Shown: positions 1-9,838 of the stretch, piece by piece
Numbering within the stretch: the first letter of the stretch is position 1
How the letters are laid out: every line of letters begins with the position of its first letter
From: Ectopseudomonas alcaliphila
Lineage (GTDB): Bacteria > Pseudomonadota > Gammaproteobacteria > Pseudomonadales > Pseudomonadaceae
Assembly: GCF_900101755.1 (NCBI RefSeq)
Contig: NZ_FNAE01000001.1
Coordinates: 1,550,001-1,614,000 of the forward strand
Reading direction: 5' to 3'
Length of the DNA: 64,000 bases
Notes under the pieces: generated by a model
Database searches by the model: none
What the model was told of the DNA's origin: nothing
What the model saw: only the letters and a program-made list of their open reading frames with translations
Made by a program: the position numbers and the translations under genes

Positions 1-716
1 GGGTCATCCTGGCCGATGGCGATCAGGCGCGTGCGCTTGCGCAACTCACTCGGCAGTGAAGCCAATGCCTTGAGACTGCGATCCAGACCCTTGGTCTTGA
101 AACCGGAGCCGATCTGCACCAGCAGCAGCTCATCGTCACTCAGCTTGAACTCACGACGAAACTCGGCGCGAATCTCGGCGGCATTGTCCGGCGCCCGACG
201 ATCCTGGGCGATGCCCGGCGACAGCAGGTGGAAGCGCTGCAGCGGCGTCTTGTAGTGCTTGACGAACAGCGGCTGCTGCACCTCGGAGATCATCAGGATC
301 TCAGTCTTCGATTCCGGCGCGAACACCGCACGCTCGTAGTCGGCGAAGTGCTTGTAGCGGCCCCAGCGGCGATAGATCGGGTTGCGCAGCGTCTGCGCCT
401 TGTCCTCGAAGCAGCCGTCGGCGGCATAGTAGACATCAAGGCCCGGCATCTTGTTGAAGCCGATCACCCGGTCGACCGGGTCACGCTTCAGATCGGCCTG
501 CAGCCAGGCGCTGAATTTCTCGTTGCGACGATGGTTGAACAGGGCCCGCACCGGCGCCACGCGCACATCGAAGCCTGCGGGATTTTCCCCCTCCCAGATC
601 GGTGTGTAGACGCGGATGGCATGGCCACGCGCCTGGCATTCGAGGGCGATGCGCATGAAATCGCGCTGCAGACCACCGAAGGGAAAATATTTGTAGAGAA
701 CGAAGGCCAGTTGCAT
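1..716 (-). CDS. waaG: WaaG (RfaG) LPS core glucosyltransferase I, 3' part cut by window edge
   Basis: The minus-strand frame opens with ATG at 716 (protein start MQLAFVLYKYFPFGGLQRD) and stays open to the window edge, so about 238 N-terminal residues are present and the C-terminus is missing. The GGLQRD segment near residue 15 is typical of GT4 (GT-B) WaaG enzymes, which add the first glucose to heptose II of the LPS inner core at the cytoplasmic face of the inner membrane. AAGGAG sits just upstream of the ATG. It follows waaC by 9 nt, so waaF-waaC-waaG form one operon. The family call rests on motif and context; I cannot judge the C-terminal domain. Confidence 0.92.
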   Translation of the reverse strand, partial: MQLAFVLYKYFPFGGLQRDFMRIALECQARGHAIRVYTPIWEGENPAGFDVRVAPVRALFNHRRNEKFSAWLQADLKRDPVDRVIGFNKMPGLDVYYAADGCFEDKAQTLRNPIYRRWGRYKHFADYERAVFAPESKTEILMISEVQQPLFVKHYKTPLQRFHLLSPGIAQDRRAPDNAAEIRAEFRREFKLSDDELLLVQIGSGFKTKGLDRSLKALASLPSELRKRTRLIAIGQDD

Positions 717-725
717 AGTCGCTCC

Positions 726-1730
726 TTAAAGAGTGCCGGGAGGCGCCAGCAGCAGCGCCTCCAGTTCCAGGCTGACGCGCTCGGCGCCGAGGCCATCGAA
801 GCAAGGCTTGTCACGGTCACCGCTGCCGGCGCCCGGGCCACTGGCGCACAGGTGAATCTGGCTACGACCATAGGCGCCCACCTTGCCAGGCAGCGTCGGA
901 CCATAGAGGGAAAGATTGGGTACATCCAGCGCCGCGGCCAGATGACCGAGCCCGGTGTCGACGGAGACGCAAGCGCTGGCGCCCGCGATCACCTTGGCCA
1001 CACCAGCCAGGTTCAGCTTCGGCAGCACGGCAGCATGGCTGAGCCCGGCGACGATGCGTTCGGCACGCGCCTTCTCGGTCTCATTACCCCAGGGCAGGCG
1101 CACGGCCCAGCCCAGTTCGTCCATACGCTCGGCCAGGGCACGCCAGTCGGCTTCCGGCCAGTGCTTGCTGACCCAGGTGGTGCCATGCAGGAATACCAGA
1201 TAGGGCTGCGTCGTAGCGTCCATCATCGCCGCACGATTCAAACCGTAATCGCCGGTGCCGGACGGCAGCGAATAGCCGAGCGCCTTGGCGAACAGCTGGC
1301 GCACGCGCTCCAGGGCATGCTGATCCTTGGCCACCGTGTAACGACGGTCATAGAAGCGGCTGGCCAGCGGTTCACGCGCCGAATCACGGTCCAGCCCGGC
1401 CACCGGCGCCGACACGTAGCGCGTCAACCAGGCACTCTTGAGCAAGCCCTGAGCGTCGATCACCAGGTCGTAACGGGTTTCGCGCAGACGCTGCTTGAAG
1501 CGCGCCCACTCGCCACTGCGCCAGGTACGCAGCGGGTGCTTGCGCCAGCGGCGGATGGCTACCGGAATCACCTGGGAAACCGCCGGATGCCAGGCGGGAA
1601 TCTCGGCGAAGCCTTCTTCCACCACCCAGTCGAAACGGATTCCGGGAATGGCGCGAGCGGCATCGGTCAACGCCGGCAGGGTATGCACCACGTCGCCCAG
1701 CGACGAGGTCTTGATGATCAGTACCCGCAA
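726..1730 (-). CDS. waaC: WaaC lipopolysaccharide heptosyltransferase I
   Basis: 334 residues starting MRVLIIKTSSLGDVVHTLPAL, the N-terminal signature of GT9 heptosyltransferases. The C-terminal half has the donor-binding run VSVDTGLGHLAAALDVPNLSLYGPT near residues 255-280. The enzyme transfers the first L-glycero-D-manno-heptose from ADP-heptose to Kdo of lipid A-Kdo2. The gene starts 1 nt after the waaF stop and ends 9 nt before waaG, so the three are probably co-transcribed. Telling it from WaaF relies on the N-terminus (SSLGDVVHTLP against PSWVGDMVMAQ) and on gene order. Confidence 0.95.
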   Translation of the reverse strand: MRVLIIKTSSLGDVVHTLPALTDAARAIPGIRFDWVVEEGFAEIPAWHPAVSQVIPVAIRRWRKHPLRTWRSGEWARFKQRLRETRYDLVIDAQGLLKSAWLTRYVSAPVAGLDRDSAREPLASRFYDRRYTVAKDQHALERVRQLFAKALGYSLPSGTGDYGLNRAAMMDATTQPYLVFLHGTTWVSKHWPEADWRALAERMDELGWAVRLPWGNETEKARAERIVAGLSHAAVLPKLNLAGVAKVIAGASACVSVDTGLGHLAAALDVPNLSLYGPTLPGKVGAYGRSQIHLCASGPGAGSGDRDKPCFDGLGAERVSLELEALLLAPPGTL

Positions 1731-1731
1731 A

Positions 1732-2775
1732 TCAGTCGCCCCCGACCAGGGTCAAGGTTTCGCCGACCAGCCGATCCAGCGCCTCGATCACTGGCCGCGG
1801 CTTGAGCTCGCGCAGGCAGTTGTAGTGACCAAAACGGCAGGTTCGATCGAAGCAGGGGCTGCACTCCAGCCCCAGACGGACGATTTCGACGCGATCGGCC
1901 AGCGGCGGGGTAAAACCGGGCGAGGTGGAGCCGTAGACCGCCACCAGCGGACGATTCAGCGCCGCCGCCACATGCATCAGCCCGGAGTCGTTGGACACCA
2001 CAGCCGCAGCGGCCGACATCAGGTCGATGGCCTCGGCCAGGCTGGTTTGCCCGGAGAGGTTGCTGACCTCTTCGCGCAGGCCGGGAATCAGCCGCATGCG
2101 AATGTCTTCGCCGCCGGCATGGTCATTCTTCGAGCCGAACAGCCAGACCTGCCAGCCTTCGCGAATCTTGATCTCGGCCACCTTGGCGTAGTGCTCGACC
2201 GGCCAGCGCTTGGCCTCGCCGAACTCGGCCCCCGGACACAACGCCAGCACCGGGCGATCCAGCTGCAGGTCGAATTTGGCCAGCGCGGCATCACGACTGG
2301 CTTCATCGATGACCAGACGTGGCTGTGGATAGGGCTGCGGCAACGCAGCGCCGGGCTCATAGGCCAGCGCCATGAAGCGCTCGATCATCAGTGGATAGCG
2401 CGCCTTGTCCAGCGTGCGGATATCGTTGAGCAGGCCATAGCGCATCTCGCCCTTCCAGCCCGTGCGTTTGGGGATGCCGGCGAACCAGGGCACCAGAGCG
2501 GACTTGAGCGAGTTGGGCAGCAGGATCGCCTGGTCGTACTGGCCGACCAGCGACTTGCCGATGCGCCGGCGCGTGGCCAGATCGAGTACGCCATGGCCCA
2601 GCGGCAGGCTCAGCGCGGCACGCACCTCGGACATGCGCTCGAGGATCGGCCGGCTCCAGTCTGGCGCCAGCACGTCGATTTCGCACGCGGGGTGGCGCTG
2701 TTTCAGGCACTGGAACAGCGTCTGCGCCATCACCATGTCGCCTACCCAACTCGGCCCAACGATAAGTATCTTCAT
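1732..2775 (-). CDS. waaF: WaaF ADP-heptose:LPS heptosyltransferase II
   Basis: 347 residues, usual family length. The start MKILIVGPSWVGDMVMAQTL is the WaaF hallmark, and the GT9 donor site appears late as VSNDSGLMHVAAALNRPLVAVYGSTSP. The C-terminal CxxxC-rich stretch (ECSPCFDRTCRFGHYNC) is typical of WaaF. It adds the second inner-core heptose and acts in the cytoplasm at the inner membrane. It is the first of the tightly packed waaF-waaC-waaG genes. The 204-nt gap upstream to ilvE has no strong promoter or terminator that I can see. Confidence 0.95.
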   Translation of the reverse strand: MKILIVGPSWVGDMVMAQTLFQCLKQRHPACEIDVLAPDWSRPILERMSEVRAALSLPLGHGVLDLATRRRIGKSLVGQYDQAILLPNSLKSALVPWFAGIPKRTGWKGEMRYGLLNDIRTLDKARYPLMIERFMALAYEPGAALPQPYPQPRLVIDEASRDAALAKFDLQLDRPVLALCPGAEFGEAKRWPVEHYAKVAEIKIREGWQVWLFGSKNDHAGGEDIRMRLIPGLREEVSNLSGQTSLAEAIDLMSAAAAVVSNDSGLMHVAAALNRPLVAVYGSTSPGFTPPLADRVEIVRLGLECSPCFDRTCRFGHYNCLRELKPRPVIEALDRLVGETLTLVGGD

Positions 2776-2979
2776 ATTCTTTCCAGAAACGACCGGGGAG
2801 GCTCAGAGCCCATCAGCAATCGGCTGCGCGTCGCTCATGCATCGTTGGAGCCAAGCCTCGGGCGCTGATTTACCACAGTAAATTCCGCACCGTCGCCCCG
2901 GCTCCGCCTAGCCTGACACTAGCTCGCAAGCGTGCTGATGGACTCTGGAAGCCTCCCCGTCATAGCCCAGACGACCGAC

Positions 2980-3903
2980 TTATTTGACCAGCGTACGCCA
3001 TTCGGCGTGGCCACTGGTTTTGCCGGTGACCAGGTCGAAGTAGGCCTTCTGCAGCTTCTCGGTGACCGGACCACGGCGGCCGGCGCCAATCTTGCGGCCA
3101 TCGACTTCACGGATCGGGGTGACTTCGGCGGCAGTACCGGTGAAGAAGGCCTCGTCGGCGATGTAAACCTCATCGCGGGTGATGCGCTTCTCGACCACCT
3201 TGATGCCGTGTTCTTCGGCCAGGGTCAGGATGGTGCTGCGAGTGATGCCGTTGAGGCAGGAGGTCACTTCCGGGGTGTACACCACGCCATCCTTGACCAG
3301 GAAGATGTTCTCGCCCGAACCCTCGGCCACGTAGCCTTCCGGATCCAGCAGCATGGCCTCGTCGGCGCCGCCGGAGATGGCCTCCTGCAGGGCCAGCATC
3401 GAGTTGATGTAGTTACCATTGGCCTTGGCGCGGGTCATGGCGATGTTGACGTGGTGGCGAGTATAGGAGCTGGTGCGCACCTTGATGCCGGCTTCCAGCG
3501 CCTCTTCGCCCATGTAGGCGCCCCAGTGCCAGGCGGCGACGATCACGTGCACCTTCAGGCCAGCGGCGCGCAGGCCCATGCCTTCGCTACCGAAGAACAC
3601 CATCGGACGCAGGTAGGCGCTTTCCAGGCCGTTCTCGCGCACTGCGGCGCGCTGGGCTTCATTGATCTCTTCCTTGGTGAAAGGGATCTGCATGTTGAAG
3701 ATATGCGCGGAGTCGAACAGTCGATCGGTGTGTGCCTGCAGGCGGAAGATCGCGGTGCCGTCCGGGGTGTTGTAGGCGCGCACGCCCTCGAACACGCCCA
3801 TGCCGTAGTGCAGGGTATGGGTCAGCACATGGGTGTTGGCTTCACGCCACGGCACCAGTTTGCCGTCGTACCAGATCACGCCATCACGGTCGGACATCGA
3901 CAT
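2980..3903 (-). CDS. ilvE: Branched-chain amino acid aminotransferase IlvE
   Basis: 307 residues of the fold-type IV PLP aminotransferases. Visible motifs are the N-terminal GVFEGVRAYNT, the PLP-lysine region TRAKANGNYINSMLAL and a downstream ENIFLVKDG / GITRSTIL block. It performs the last step of leucine, isoleucine and valine synthesis (2-oxo acid plus glutamate). GAGGAG lies upstream of the ATG at 3903. It lies between glnE (49 nt upstream) and waaF, an order I remember from P. aeruginosa. Confidence 0.96.
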   Translation of the reverse strand: MSMSDRDGVIWYDGKLVPWREANTHVLTHTLHYGMGVFEGVRAYNTPDGTAIFRLQAHTDRLFDSAHIFNMQIPFTKEEINEAQRAAVRENGLESAYLRPMVFFGSEGMGLRAAGLKVHVIVAAWHWGAYMGEEALEAGIKVRTSSYTRHHVNIAMTRAKANGNYINSMLALQEAISGGADEAMLLDPEGYVAEGSGENIFLVKDGVVYTPEVTSCLNGITRSTILTLAEEHGIKVVEKRITRDEVYIADEAFFTGTAAEVTPIREVDGRKIGAGRRGPVTEKLQKAYFDLVTGKTSGHAEWRTLVK

Positions 3904-3952
3904 CTTGCCTGCTCCTCAAATTCGCTTCACGGTTCGATCAGTAGTTGGGGCC

Positions 3953-6910
3953 TCAGGCCCCATTGTTCAACTCAAGCCCCAGCTCACGCCACACGCGCAT
4001 CACGGCGCGGCGCTCATCCTGGAACTGATCCCCCGGCACCACGCCAGGCTGCTTCTGCAGTGCCTGGCGATGAGCGGCCGAGCGATAGATCTTGTAGACC
4101 TCTCGCAGCAATGCGGCATCCTCGGCGTCCATCAGACCGACCCGCTCCAGCCCTTCCAGAATGCGGATATTGTCGGTGAACTCGAGTAGCTGCGGGTATT
4201 GCCACGACCAGGCCAGAGCCGCGTATTGCACCATAAATTCGATATCGACGATACCACCGGCGTCCTGCTTCAGATCGAAGGAGGACGTGGCCTCGAAGGC
4301 ATTTACCGCCGTCCCGGCTGCGGTATTTTTGTTGCCAAGGTTGTCGCGCATCTTCGCGCGCATCTCGCTGACCTCGACGCGTAGCGCCTCGATATCGCGC
4401 TGGCGTCCCAGCACTTCGGCGCGCACGCGAGCGAATTCGCCGGCCAGGCGCGAACATCCCACCAGCACCCGCGCCCGCACCAGCGCCTGGTGCTCCCAGG
4501 TCCAGGCCTCGTTTTCCTGATAGCGCTGGAAGGCGCCGAGCGAACTCACCAGAAGCCCGGCTGCGCCCGATGGTCGCAGGCGCATGTCCACGTCGTAGAG
4601 CGCGCCGGAGGTGGTCTGGGTGGTCAGCAGATGGATGATGCGCTGGCCCAGACGGGTGAAGAACTGCGCGCCATCGATGGGCTTGGCGCCATCGGTCTCG
4701 GCCTGCGGATCGCCGTCATGAATGAACACCAGATCCAGGTCCGAGCCATGACCGAACTCCAGACCACCGACCTTGCCGTAGCCGACGATGATGAAGTCCG
4801 GGTCGCACGGCGTGCCATCGGCACGCTGCGGGCGACCATGACGCTGCACCGTATGCTGCCAGGCCAGCGCCAGCACCTGATCGAGAATCGCCTCGGCCAG
4901 CCAGGTCAGGTAGTCCGACACCTTCATCAAGGGCAGCGTGCCGGCGATTTCCGAAGCCGCCACACGCAGGCTGTGGGCCAGCTTGAAGTGACGCAGCGCC
5001 TCCATCTGCTGCTCCAGATCTTCTTCGGGAATGCGGATCAGCCGTTCACGCAATTCGGCCACCAGCTCCGGCGCCAGCGGCGGCGAATAAAGCCGTCCCT
5101 CGTTGAGCAACTCATCGAGCAACAGCGGGTAACGGGCGATCTGCTCGGCGATCCACGGACTACCTGCACAAAGACTGATCAGGCGCTCCAGCGCGCCCGG
5201 GTTTTCGCTCAGCAACACCAGGTAGGCCGAACGCCGTGCAACCTTTTCCACCAATGGCAGCACCCGCTCCAGCACCAGATCCGGCTTGCCGTGCTCGACG
5301 GTCTGCGCCAGCAGACGTGGAATGAAAGCATCCAGCCGCTCACGTCCGAGGCGCTGCATGGCGCGCACCTGCGGGCCGCTACGCAGATCACCCAGACGCC
5401 GACAGGCTGCGCCAGGCTCGATGAAACCCGCCTCCTGCAACTGCAGCGCGGCAGCCTCATCGTCCAGCGCCCCCTGCCACAAAGGCAGCCACTCGGCGCC
5501 AACGCAGGCCTCGCCAGCATCCGACTCATCCTCGTCGGGATCGGCGATCACCTGCTGGAAATGCCATTCGATGCGGCCGCGCCAGTGCATCAGACGCTCA
5601 TGAAAACTCGCCCAGTCAGCGAAGCCCATGATCGCTGCCACCCGCGCCTGATCCTGGGCATCGGCCGGCAGCATCTGCGTCTGCCGGTCACCGATGCCCT
5701 GCAGGGCGTGTTCGGCATAACGCAGGAACTCGTACCCCTCCTTCATTTCCGCGACCACTGCCGGCGGCAGGTAGCCCTGCCCCTCCAGCGTCGCCAGCAC
5801 CTTGAGCAGGGGTCGCTGCTGCAGGCTGAGATCGCGCCCACCATGGATGAGCTGGAAAGCCTGGGCGATGAACTCGATCTCGCGGATGCCGCCGGCGCCG
5901 AGCTTGATGTTCTCGCTCATGCCCTTACGCCGGACCTCCTGCTGGATCAGCAGTTTCATCGCACGCAGCGCTTCGATAGCGGAAAAATCCAGATAACGGC
6001 GATAGACGAAGGGCCGCAGCATCTCCAGCAACTCGGCCCCAGCCTTCTGGTCACCACCGACCACGCGCGCCTTGATCATCGCGTAGCGTTCCCAGTCACG
6101 CCCCTGATCCTGGTAGTACTGCTCCAGCGCATTGAAGCTGAACACCAGCGCACCACTGGAACCATAGGGGCGCAAACGCATGTCGGTGCGGAAGACGAAA
6201 CCGTCGACGGTAATCGCATCCAGCGCCTTGATCAGCCGCTGCCCCAGACGGATGAAGAACTCCTGGTTATCCAGCGGCCGCTTCACACCCTCGGTCTCAC
6301 CGCCCTCCGGGTAGCCGAAGATCAGGTCGATGTCCGAAGACAGGTTGAGCTCGTGCGCGCCGAGCTTGCCCATGCCCAGGATGACCATGTGCTGCGCCTG
6401 GCCAGTGCGCCGCCCTACCGGCGTACCGAATTGCGCGCAATGACGCGGATAGAGCCAGTGATAGGCCAGATCGATGCAGGCGTCAGCCAGATCGGACAGA
6501 TCGCGACAGGTTTCACCCAGTCCTGCCTGCCGGCTGAAGTCGCGCCAGATGATGCGCAGTTGCTGACGGTTACGGAAACGCCGCAGGCAGCGCCCAAGGG
6601 CGTCTTCATCGGCACACTCGGCCAGTTGCGCATCCAGTTGCTGACGCAACTCACCCGGCGCCAGGCTGCGCTCCAACTCACCGGATTCGGCCAGCGCGAC
6701 GAACATCTGCGGATCACGCTGAGCCTGCTCGGCAACGAAATCGCTCAGGGCCGAGACCTGCCGCCAGGCATCGTGTCGCTCGCGCGGCCAGACGGCGACA
6801 CGCTCAGCCAGCCCCTCATGCTCGGCCAGCGCCGCTTGCAGTGACTGTTCGGCGCGGTCGGCCAGAGAGATCAGGGAAGGGGGCAACTCGACCAGCAACG
6901 GCAGGCTCAT
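3953..6910 (-). CDS. glnE: GlnE bifunctional glutamine synthetase adenylyltransferase/adenylyl-removing enzyme
   Basis: 985 residues, full length for the family. Two nucleotidyltransferase domains are visible. The N-terminal one has LSSDIDLIFGYPEGGETEG (near residue 190), the deadenylylating half. The C-terminal one has HGSDLDLVFIHDGD (near residue 725), the adenylylating half. GlnE adjusts glutamine synthetase activity to nitrogen status through PII. It is divergent from aceE; the 271-nt gap between them holds two palindromic sites (7002-7016 and 7055-7069). Confidence 0.97.
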   Translation of the reverse strand: MSLPLLVELPPSLISLADRAEQSLQAALAEHEGLAERVAVWPRERHDAWRQVSALSDFVAEQAQRDPQMFVALAESGELERSLAPGELRQQLDAQLAECADEDALGRCLRRFRNRQQLRIIWRDFSRQAGLGETCRDLSDLADACIDLAYHWLYPRHCAQFGTPVGRRTGQAQHMVILGMGKLGAHELNLSSDIDLIFGYPEGGETEGVKRPLDNQEFFIRLGQRLIKALDAITVDGFVFRTDMRLRPYGSSGALVFSFNALEQYYQDQGRDWERYAMIKARVVGGDQKAGAELLEMLRPFVYRRYLDFSAIEALRAMKLLIQQEVRRKGMSENIKLGAGGIREIEFIAQAFQLIHGGRDLSLQQRPLLKVLATLEGQGYLPPAVVAEMKEGYEFLRYAEHALQGIGDRQTQMLPADAQDQARVAAIMGFADWASFHERLMHWRGRIEWHFQQVIADPDEDESDAGEACVGAEWLPLWQGALDDEAAALQLQEAGFIEPGAACRRLGDLRSGPQVRAMQRLGRERLDAFIPRLLAQTVEHGKPDLVLERVLPLVEKVARRSAYLVLLSENPGALERLISLCAGSPWIAEQIARYPLLLDELLNEGRLYSPPLAPELVAELRERLIRIPEEDLEQQMEALRHFKLAHSLRVAASEIAGTLPLMKVSDYLTWLAEAILDQVLALAWQHTVQRHGRPQRADGTPCDPDFIIVGYGKVGGLEFGHGSDLDLVFIHDGDPQAETDGAKPIDGAQFFTRLGQRIIHLLTTQTTSGALYDVDMRLRPSGAAGLLVSSLGAFQRYQENEAWTWEHQALVRARVLVGCSRLAGEFARVRAEVLGRQRDIEALRVEVSEMRAKMRDNLGNKNTAAGTAVNAFEATSSFDLKQDAGGIVDIEFMVQYAALAWSWQYPQLLEFTDNIRILEGLERVGLMDAEDAALLREVYKIYRSAAHRQALQKQPGVVPGDQFQDERRAVMRVWRELGLELNNGA

Positions 6911-7001
6911 GGTCTATCCTTTTGGCGGACTGCCGGACGCACGGCGCAATCGCCCATAGCCCCGCACCAGCAGGGCACGCGCGGCCGGCAGTGCCGCGGA
7001 T

Positions 7002-7069
7002 TGTAGTTTTACTACGAAAGAATTGTATCCAGAGGGCTGAATCCGTCGTCGAAATGTAGTAAAACTACA
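7002..7069. promoter_or_regulatory. Two 15-bp palindromic operator-like sites in front of aceE
   Basis: TGTAGTTTTACTACG (7002-7016) and TGTAGTAAAACTACA (7055-7069) share the pattern TGTAG-N5-CTACA. Their centres are 53 bp apart, close to five helical turns, so a regulator could occupy the same face twice. TTGTAG at 7001-7006 and TTGTAT at 7023-7028 (16-bp spacer) form a weak sigma70-like candidate overlapped by the first site. A palindrome pair before a pyruvate dehydrogenase operon suggests a dimeric repressor, for example of the GntR type. The regulator is not identifiable from this sequence. Confidence 0.6.
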
Positions 7070-7181
7070 AGCGGCCGGTCCTACCCCCGGTAAATCCAAG
7101 AATTTCAACTCGCCCGCCCAAAAAGCCGGTGAGACCCAACTGGCCTCCGATTCTGGAAGCCTTTCCGCCCTGGAGCAAGCC

Positions 7182-9827
7182 ATGCAAGACCTCGATCCGA
7201 TCGAAACCCAGGAATGGCTGGACGCCCTTGAATCCGTCCTCGACCGTGAGGGTGAAGACCGTGCCCATTACCTGATGACCCGTCTGGGCGAGCTGGCCAC
7301 CCGTAGCGGTGCGCAACTGCCCTACGCGATCACCACGCCTTACCGCAACAGCATCCCGGTAACCCATGAAGCTCGCATGCCCGGCGACCTGTTCATGGAG
7401 CGCCGCATCCGCTCGCTGGTGCGCTGGAACGCCCTGGCCATGGTGATGCGCACCAACCTGGACGACCCGGATCTGGGCGGCCACATTTCCAGCTTCGCCT
7501 CCTCCGCGACGCTGTATGACATCGGCTTCAACTACTTCTTCCAGGCCCCGACCGAAGAACACGGTGGCGACCTGGTGTTCTATCAGGGCCACGCCAGCCC
7601 TGGCGTCTACGCCCGCGCCTTCATGGAAGGCCGCATCAGCGAAGACCAGATGAAGAACTTCCGTCGCGAAGTGGATGGCAAAGGCCTGTCGTCCTATCCG
7701 CACCCCTGGCTGATGCCGGACTTCTGGCAGTTCCCCACCGTATCCATGGGCCTCGGCCCGATCCAGGCGATCTACCAGGCCCGCTTCATGAAGTACCTGG
7801 AAGCGCGCGGCTTCATTCCGGCCGGCAAGCAGAAAGTCTGGTGCTTCATGGGCGACGGCGAGTGCGACGAGCCGGAATCCCTCGGCGCCATCTCCCTGGC
7901 CGGCCGCGAAAAGCTGGACAACCTGATCTTCGTCATCAACTGCAACCTGCAGCGCCTCGACGGCCCGGTACGCGGCAACGGCAAGATCATCCAGGAACTC
8001 GAAGGCGTGTTCCGCGGTGCCCAGTGGAACGTCAACAAGGTGGTCTGGGGTCGCTTCTGGGATCCGCTGTTCGCCAAGGACAAGGACGGTGCCCTGCAGC
8101 GTCGCATGGACGAAGTGGTCGACGGTGAATACCAGAACTACAAGGCCAAAGACGGCGCCTACGTTCGCGAAAACTTCTTCAATACCCCGGAGCTCAAGGA
8201 GATGGTCAAGGACCTCTCCGACGACGAGATCTGGAAGCTCAACCGTGGTGGCCACGACCCGTACAAGGTCTATGCGGCCTACCATCAGGCCGTTAACCAC
8301 AGCGGCCAGCCGACCGTGATCCTGGCCAAGACCATCAAGGGCTATGGCACCGGCGCCGGTGAAGCGAAGAACACCGCGCACAACACCAAGAAGGTCGACG
8401 TCGACAGCCTGCGTCAGTTCCGCGACCGCTTCGACATTCCGGTCAAGGATGAAGACCTGGAAAACCTGCCGTTCGTGCGCCCGGAGCCGGGCAGCCCCGA
8501 GTACAAGTACCTGCACGAGCGCCGCAACGCGCTGGGTGGTTTCGTACCGCAGCGTCGCCAGCAGAGCTTCAGCATCCCAACGCCGCCGCTGGATACCCTC
8601 AAGGCCATCCTCGACGGTTCGGGCGACCGCGAAATCTCCACCACCATGGCTTTCGTGCGCATCCTCGCGCAGCTGGTCAAGGACAAGGAGCTCGGCCAGC
8701 GCATCGTTCCGATCATCCCGGACGAAGCCCGTACCTTCGGTATGGAAGGCATGTTCCGTCAGCTCGGCATCTACTCCTCGGTCGGCCAGCTGTACGAGCC
8801 GGTCGATAAAGACCAGGTGATGTTCTACAAAGAGGACAAGAAAGGTCAGATCCTCGAGGAAGGCATCAACGAAGCGGGCGCCATGAGTTCCTTCATCGCC
8901 GCCGGCACCTCGTACTCCTGCCACAACCAGCCGATGCTGCCGTTCTACATCTTCTACTCGATGTTCGGCTTCCAGCGCATCGGCGACCTGGCCTGGGCCG
9001 CTGGCGACAGCCGCACCCGAGGCTTTTTGATCGGCGGCACCGCCGGCCGTACCACCCTCAACGGTGAAGGCCTGCAGCACGAAGACGGTCACAGCCACAT
9101 GCTGGCAGCGACCATCCCCAACTGCCGCACCTACGACCCGACCTACGGCTACGAGCTCGCCGTGATCATCCGCGAAGGCATTCGTCAGATGACCGAAGAG
9201 CAGCAGGACATCTTCTACTACATCACCGTGATGAACGAGTCGTACCAGCAGCCGGCCATGCCGCAAGGCGTGGAAGACGGCATCATCAAGGGCATGTACC
9301 TGCTCGAGGAAGACAAGAAGGAAGCCGCGCACCACGTGCAGCTGCTGGGTTCCGGCACCATCCTGCGTGAAGTCGTCGAAGCAGCGAAGATCCTGCGTGA
9401 CGAGTTCAACATCGGCGCCGATGTGTGGAGCGTCACCAGCTTCAACGAACTGCGTCGCGACGGCCTGGCCGTAGAGCGCAGCAACCGTCTGCACCCGGGC
9501 CAGAAGCCCAAGCAGACCTACATCGAGCAGTGCCTGAGCGGCCGCAAGGGCCCGGTCATCGCGTCCACCGACTACATGAAGCTGTTCGCCGAGCAGGTTC
9601 GTCAGTGGGTGCCGAGCAAGGAATACAAGGTCCTGGGCACCGACGGCTTCGGCCGCAGCGACAGCCGCAAGCAGCTGCGTCACTTCTTCGAAGTGGATCG
9701 CAACTGGGTCGTGCTGGCCGCCCTGGAAGCCCTGGTCGACCGTGGCGAGATCGAAGCCAAGGTGCTGGCTGATGCCATCGCCAAGTTCGGTATCGACGCC
9801 GACAAAGCCAACCCCCTGGACTGCTAA
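7182..9827 (+). CDS. aceE: Pyruvate dehydrogenase E1 component AceE (homodimeric type)
   Basis: 881 residues, matching the homodimeric E1 of gamma-proteobacteria. The thiamine diphosphate motif is visible as GDGECDEPESLG (near residue 225) ending in NLIFVINCNLQRLDGPVRGN. E1 decarboxylates pyruvate and reductively acetylates the E2 lipoyl groups. GGAG precedes the ATG at 7182. aceF follows after 11 nt, so both are one operon, probably controlled by the upstream palindrome pair. The long antisense frame over this gene (7065-9683) is a codon-bias shadow. Confidence 0.98.
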   Translation: MQDLDPIETQEWLDALESVLDREGEDRAHYLMTRLGELATRSGAQLPYAITTPYRNSIPVTHEARMPGDLFMERRIRSLVRWNALAMVMRTNLDDPDLGGHISSFASSATLYDIGFNYFFQAPTEEHGGDLVFYQGHASPGVYARAFMEGRISEDQMKNFRREVDGKGLSSYPHPWLMPDFWQFPTVSMGLGPIQAIYQARFMKYLEARGFIPAGKQKVWCFMGDGECDEPESLGAISLAGREKLDNLIFVINCNLQRLDGPVRGNGKIIQELEGVFRGAQWNVNKVVWGRFWDPLFAKDKDGALQRRMDEVVDGEYQNYKAKDGAYVRENFFNTPELKEMVKDLSDDEIWKLNRGGHDPYKVYAAYHQAVNHSGQPTVILAKTIKGYGTGAGEAKNTAHNTKKVDVDSLRQFRDRFDIPVKDEDLENLPFVRPEPGSPEYKYLHERRNALGGFVPQRRQQSFSIPTPPLDTLKAILDGSGDREISTTMAFVRILAQLVKDKELGQRIVPIIPDEARTFGMEGMFRQLGIYSSVGQLYEPVDKDQVMFYKEDKKGQILEEGINEAGAMSSFIAAGTSYSCHNQPMLPFYIFYSMFGFQRIGDLAWAAGDSRTRGFLIGGTAGRTTLNGEGLQHEDGHSHMLAATIPNCRTYDPTYGYELAVIIREGIRQMTEEQQDIFYYITVMNESYQQPAMPQGVEDGIIKGMYLLEEDKKEAAHHVQLLGSGTILREVVEAAKILRDEFNIGADVWSVTSFNELRRDGLAVERSNRLHPGQKPKQTYIEQCLSGRKGPVIASTDYMKLFAEQVRQWVPSKEYKVLGTDGFGRSDSRKQLRHFFEVDRNWVVLAALEALVDRGEIEAKVLADAIAKFGIDADKANPLDC

Positions 9828-9838
9828 GGAGCGTAGCG

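Noticed and set aside
228-1805. 525-codon plus-strand frame over waaC/waaG
   Set aside because: Antisense to two well-supported glycosyltransferase genes; no start signal.
7065-9683. 872-codon open frame on the minus strand opposite aceE
   Set aside because: It mirrors aceE codon positions in GC-rich DNA, has no ribosome site and no recognisable motifs, while aceE is fully explained.
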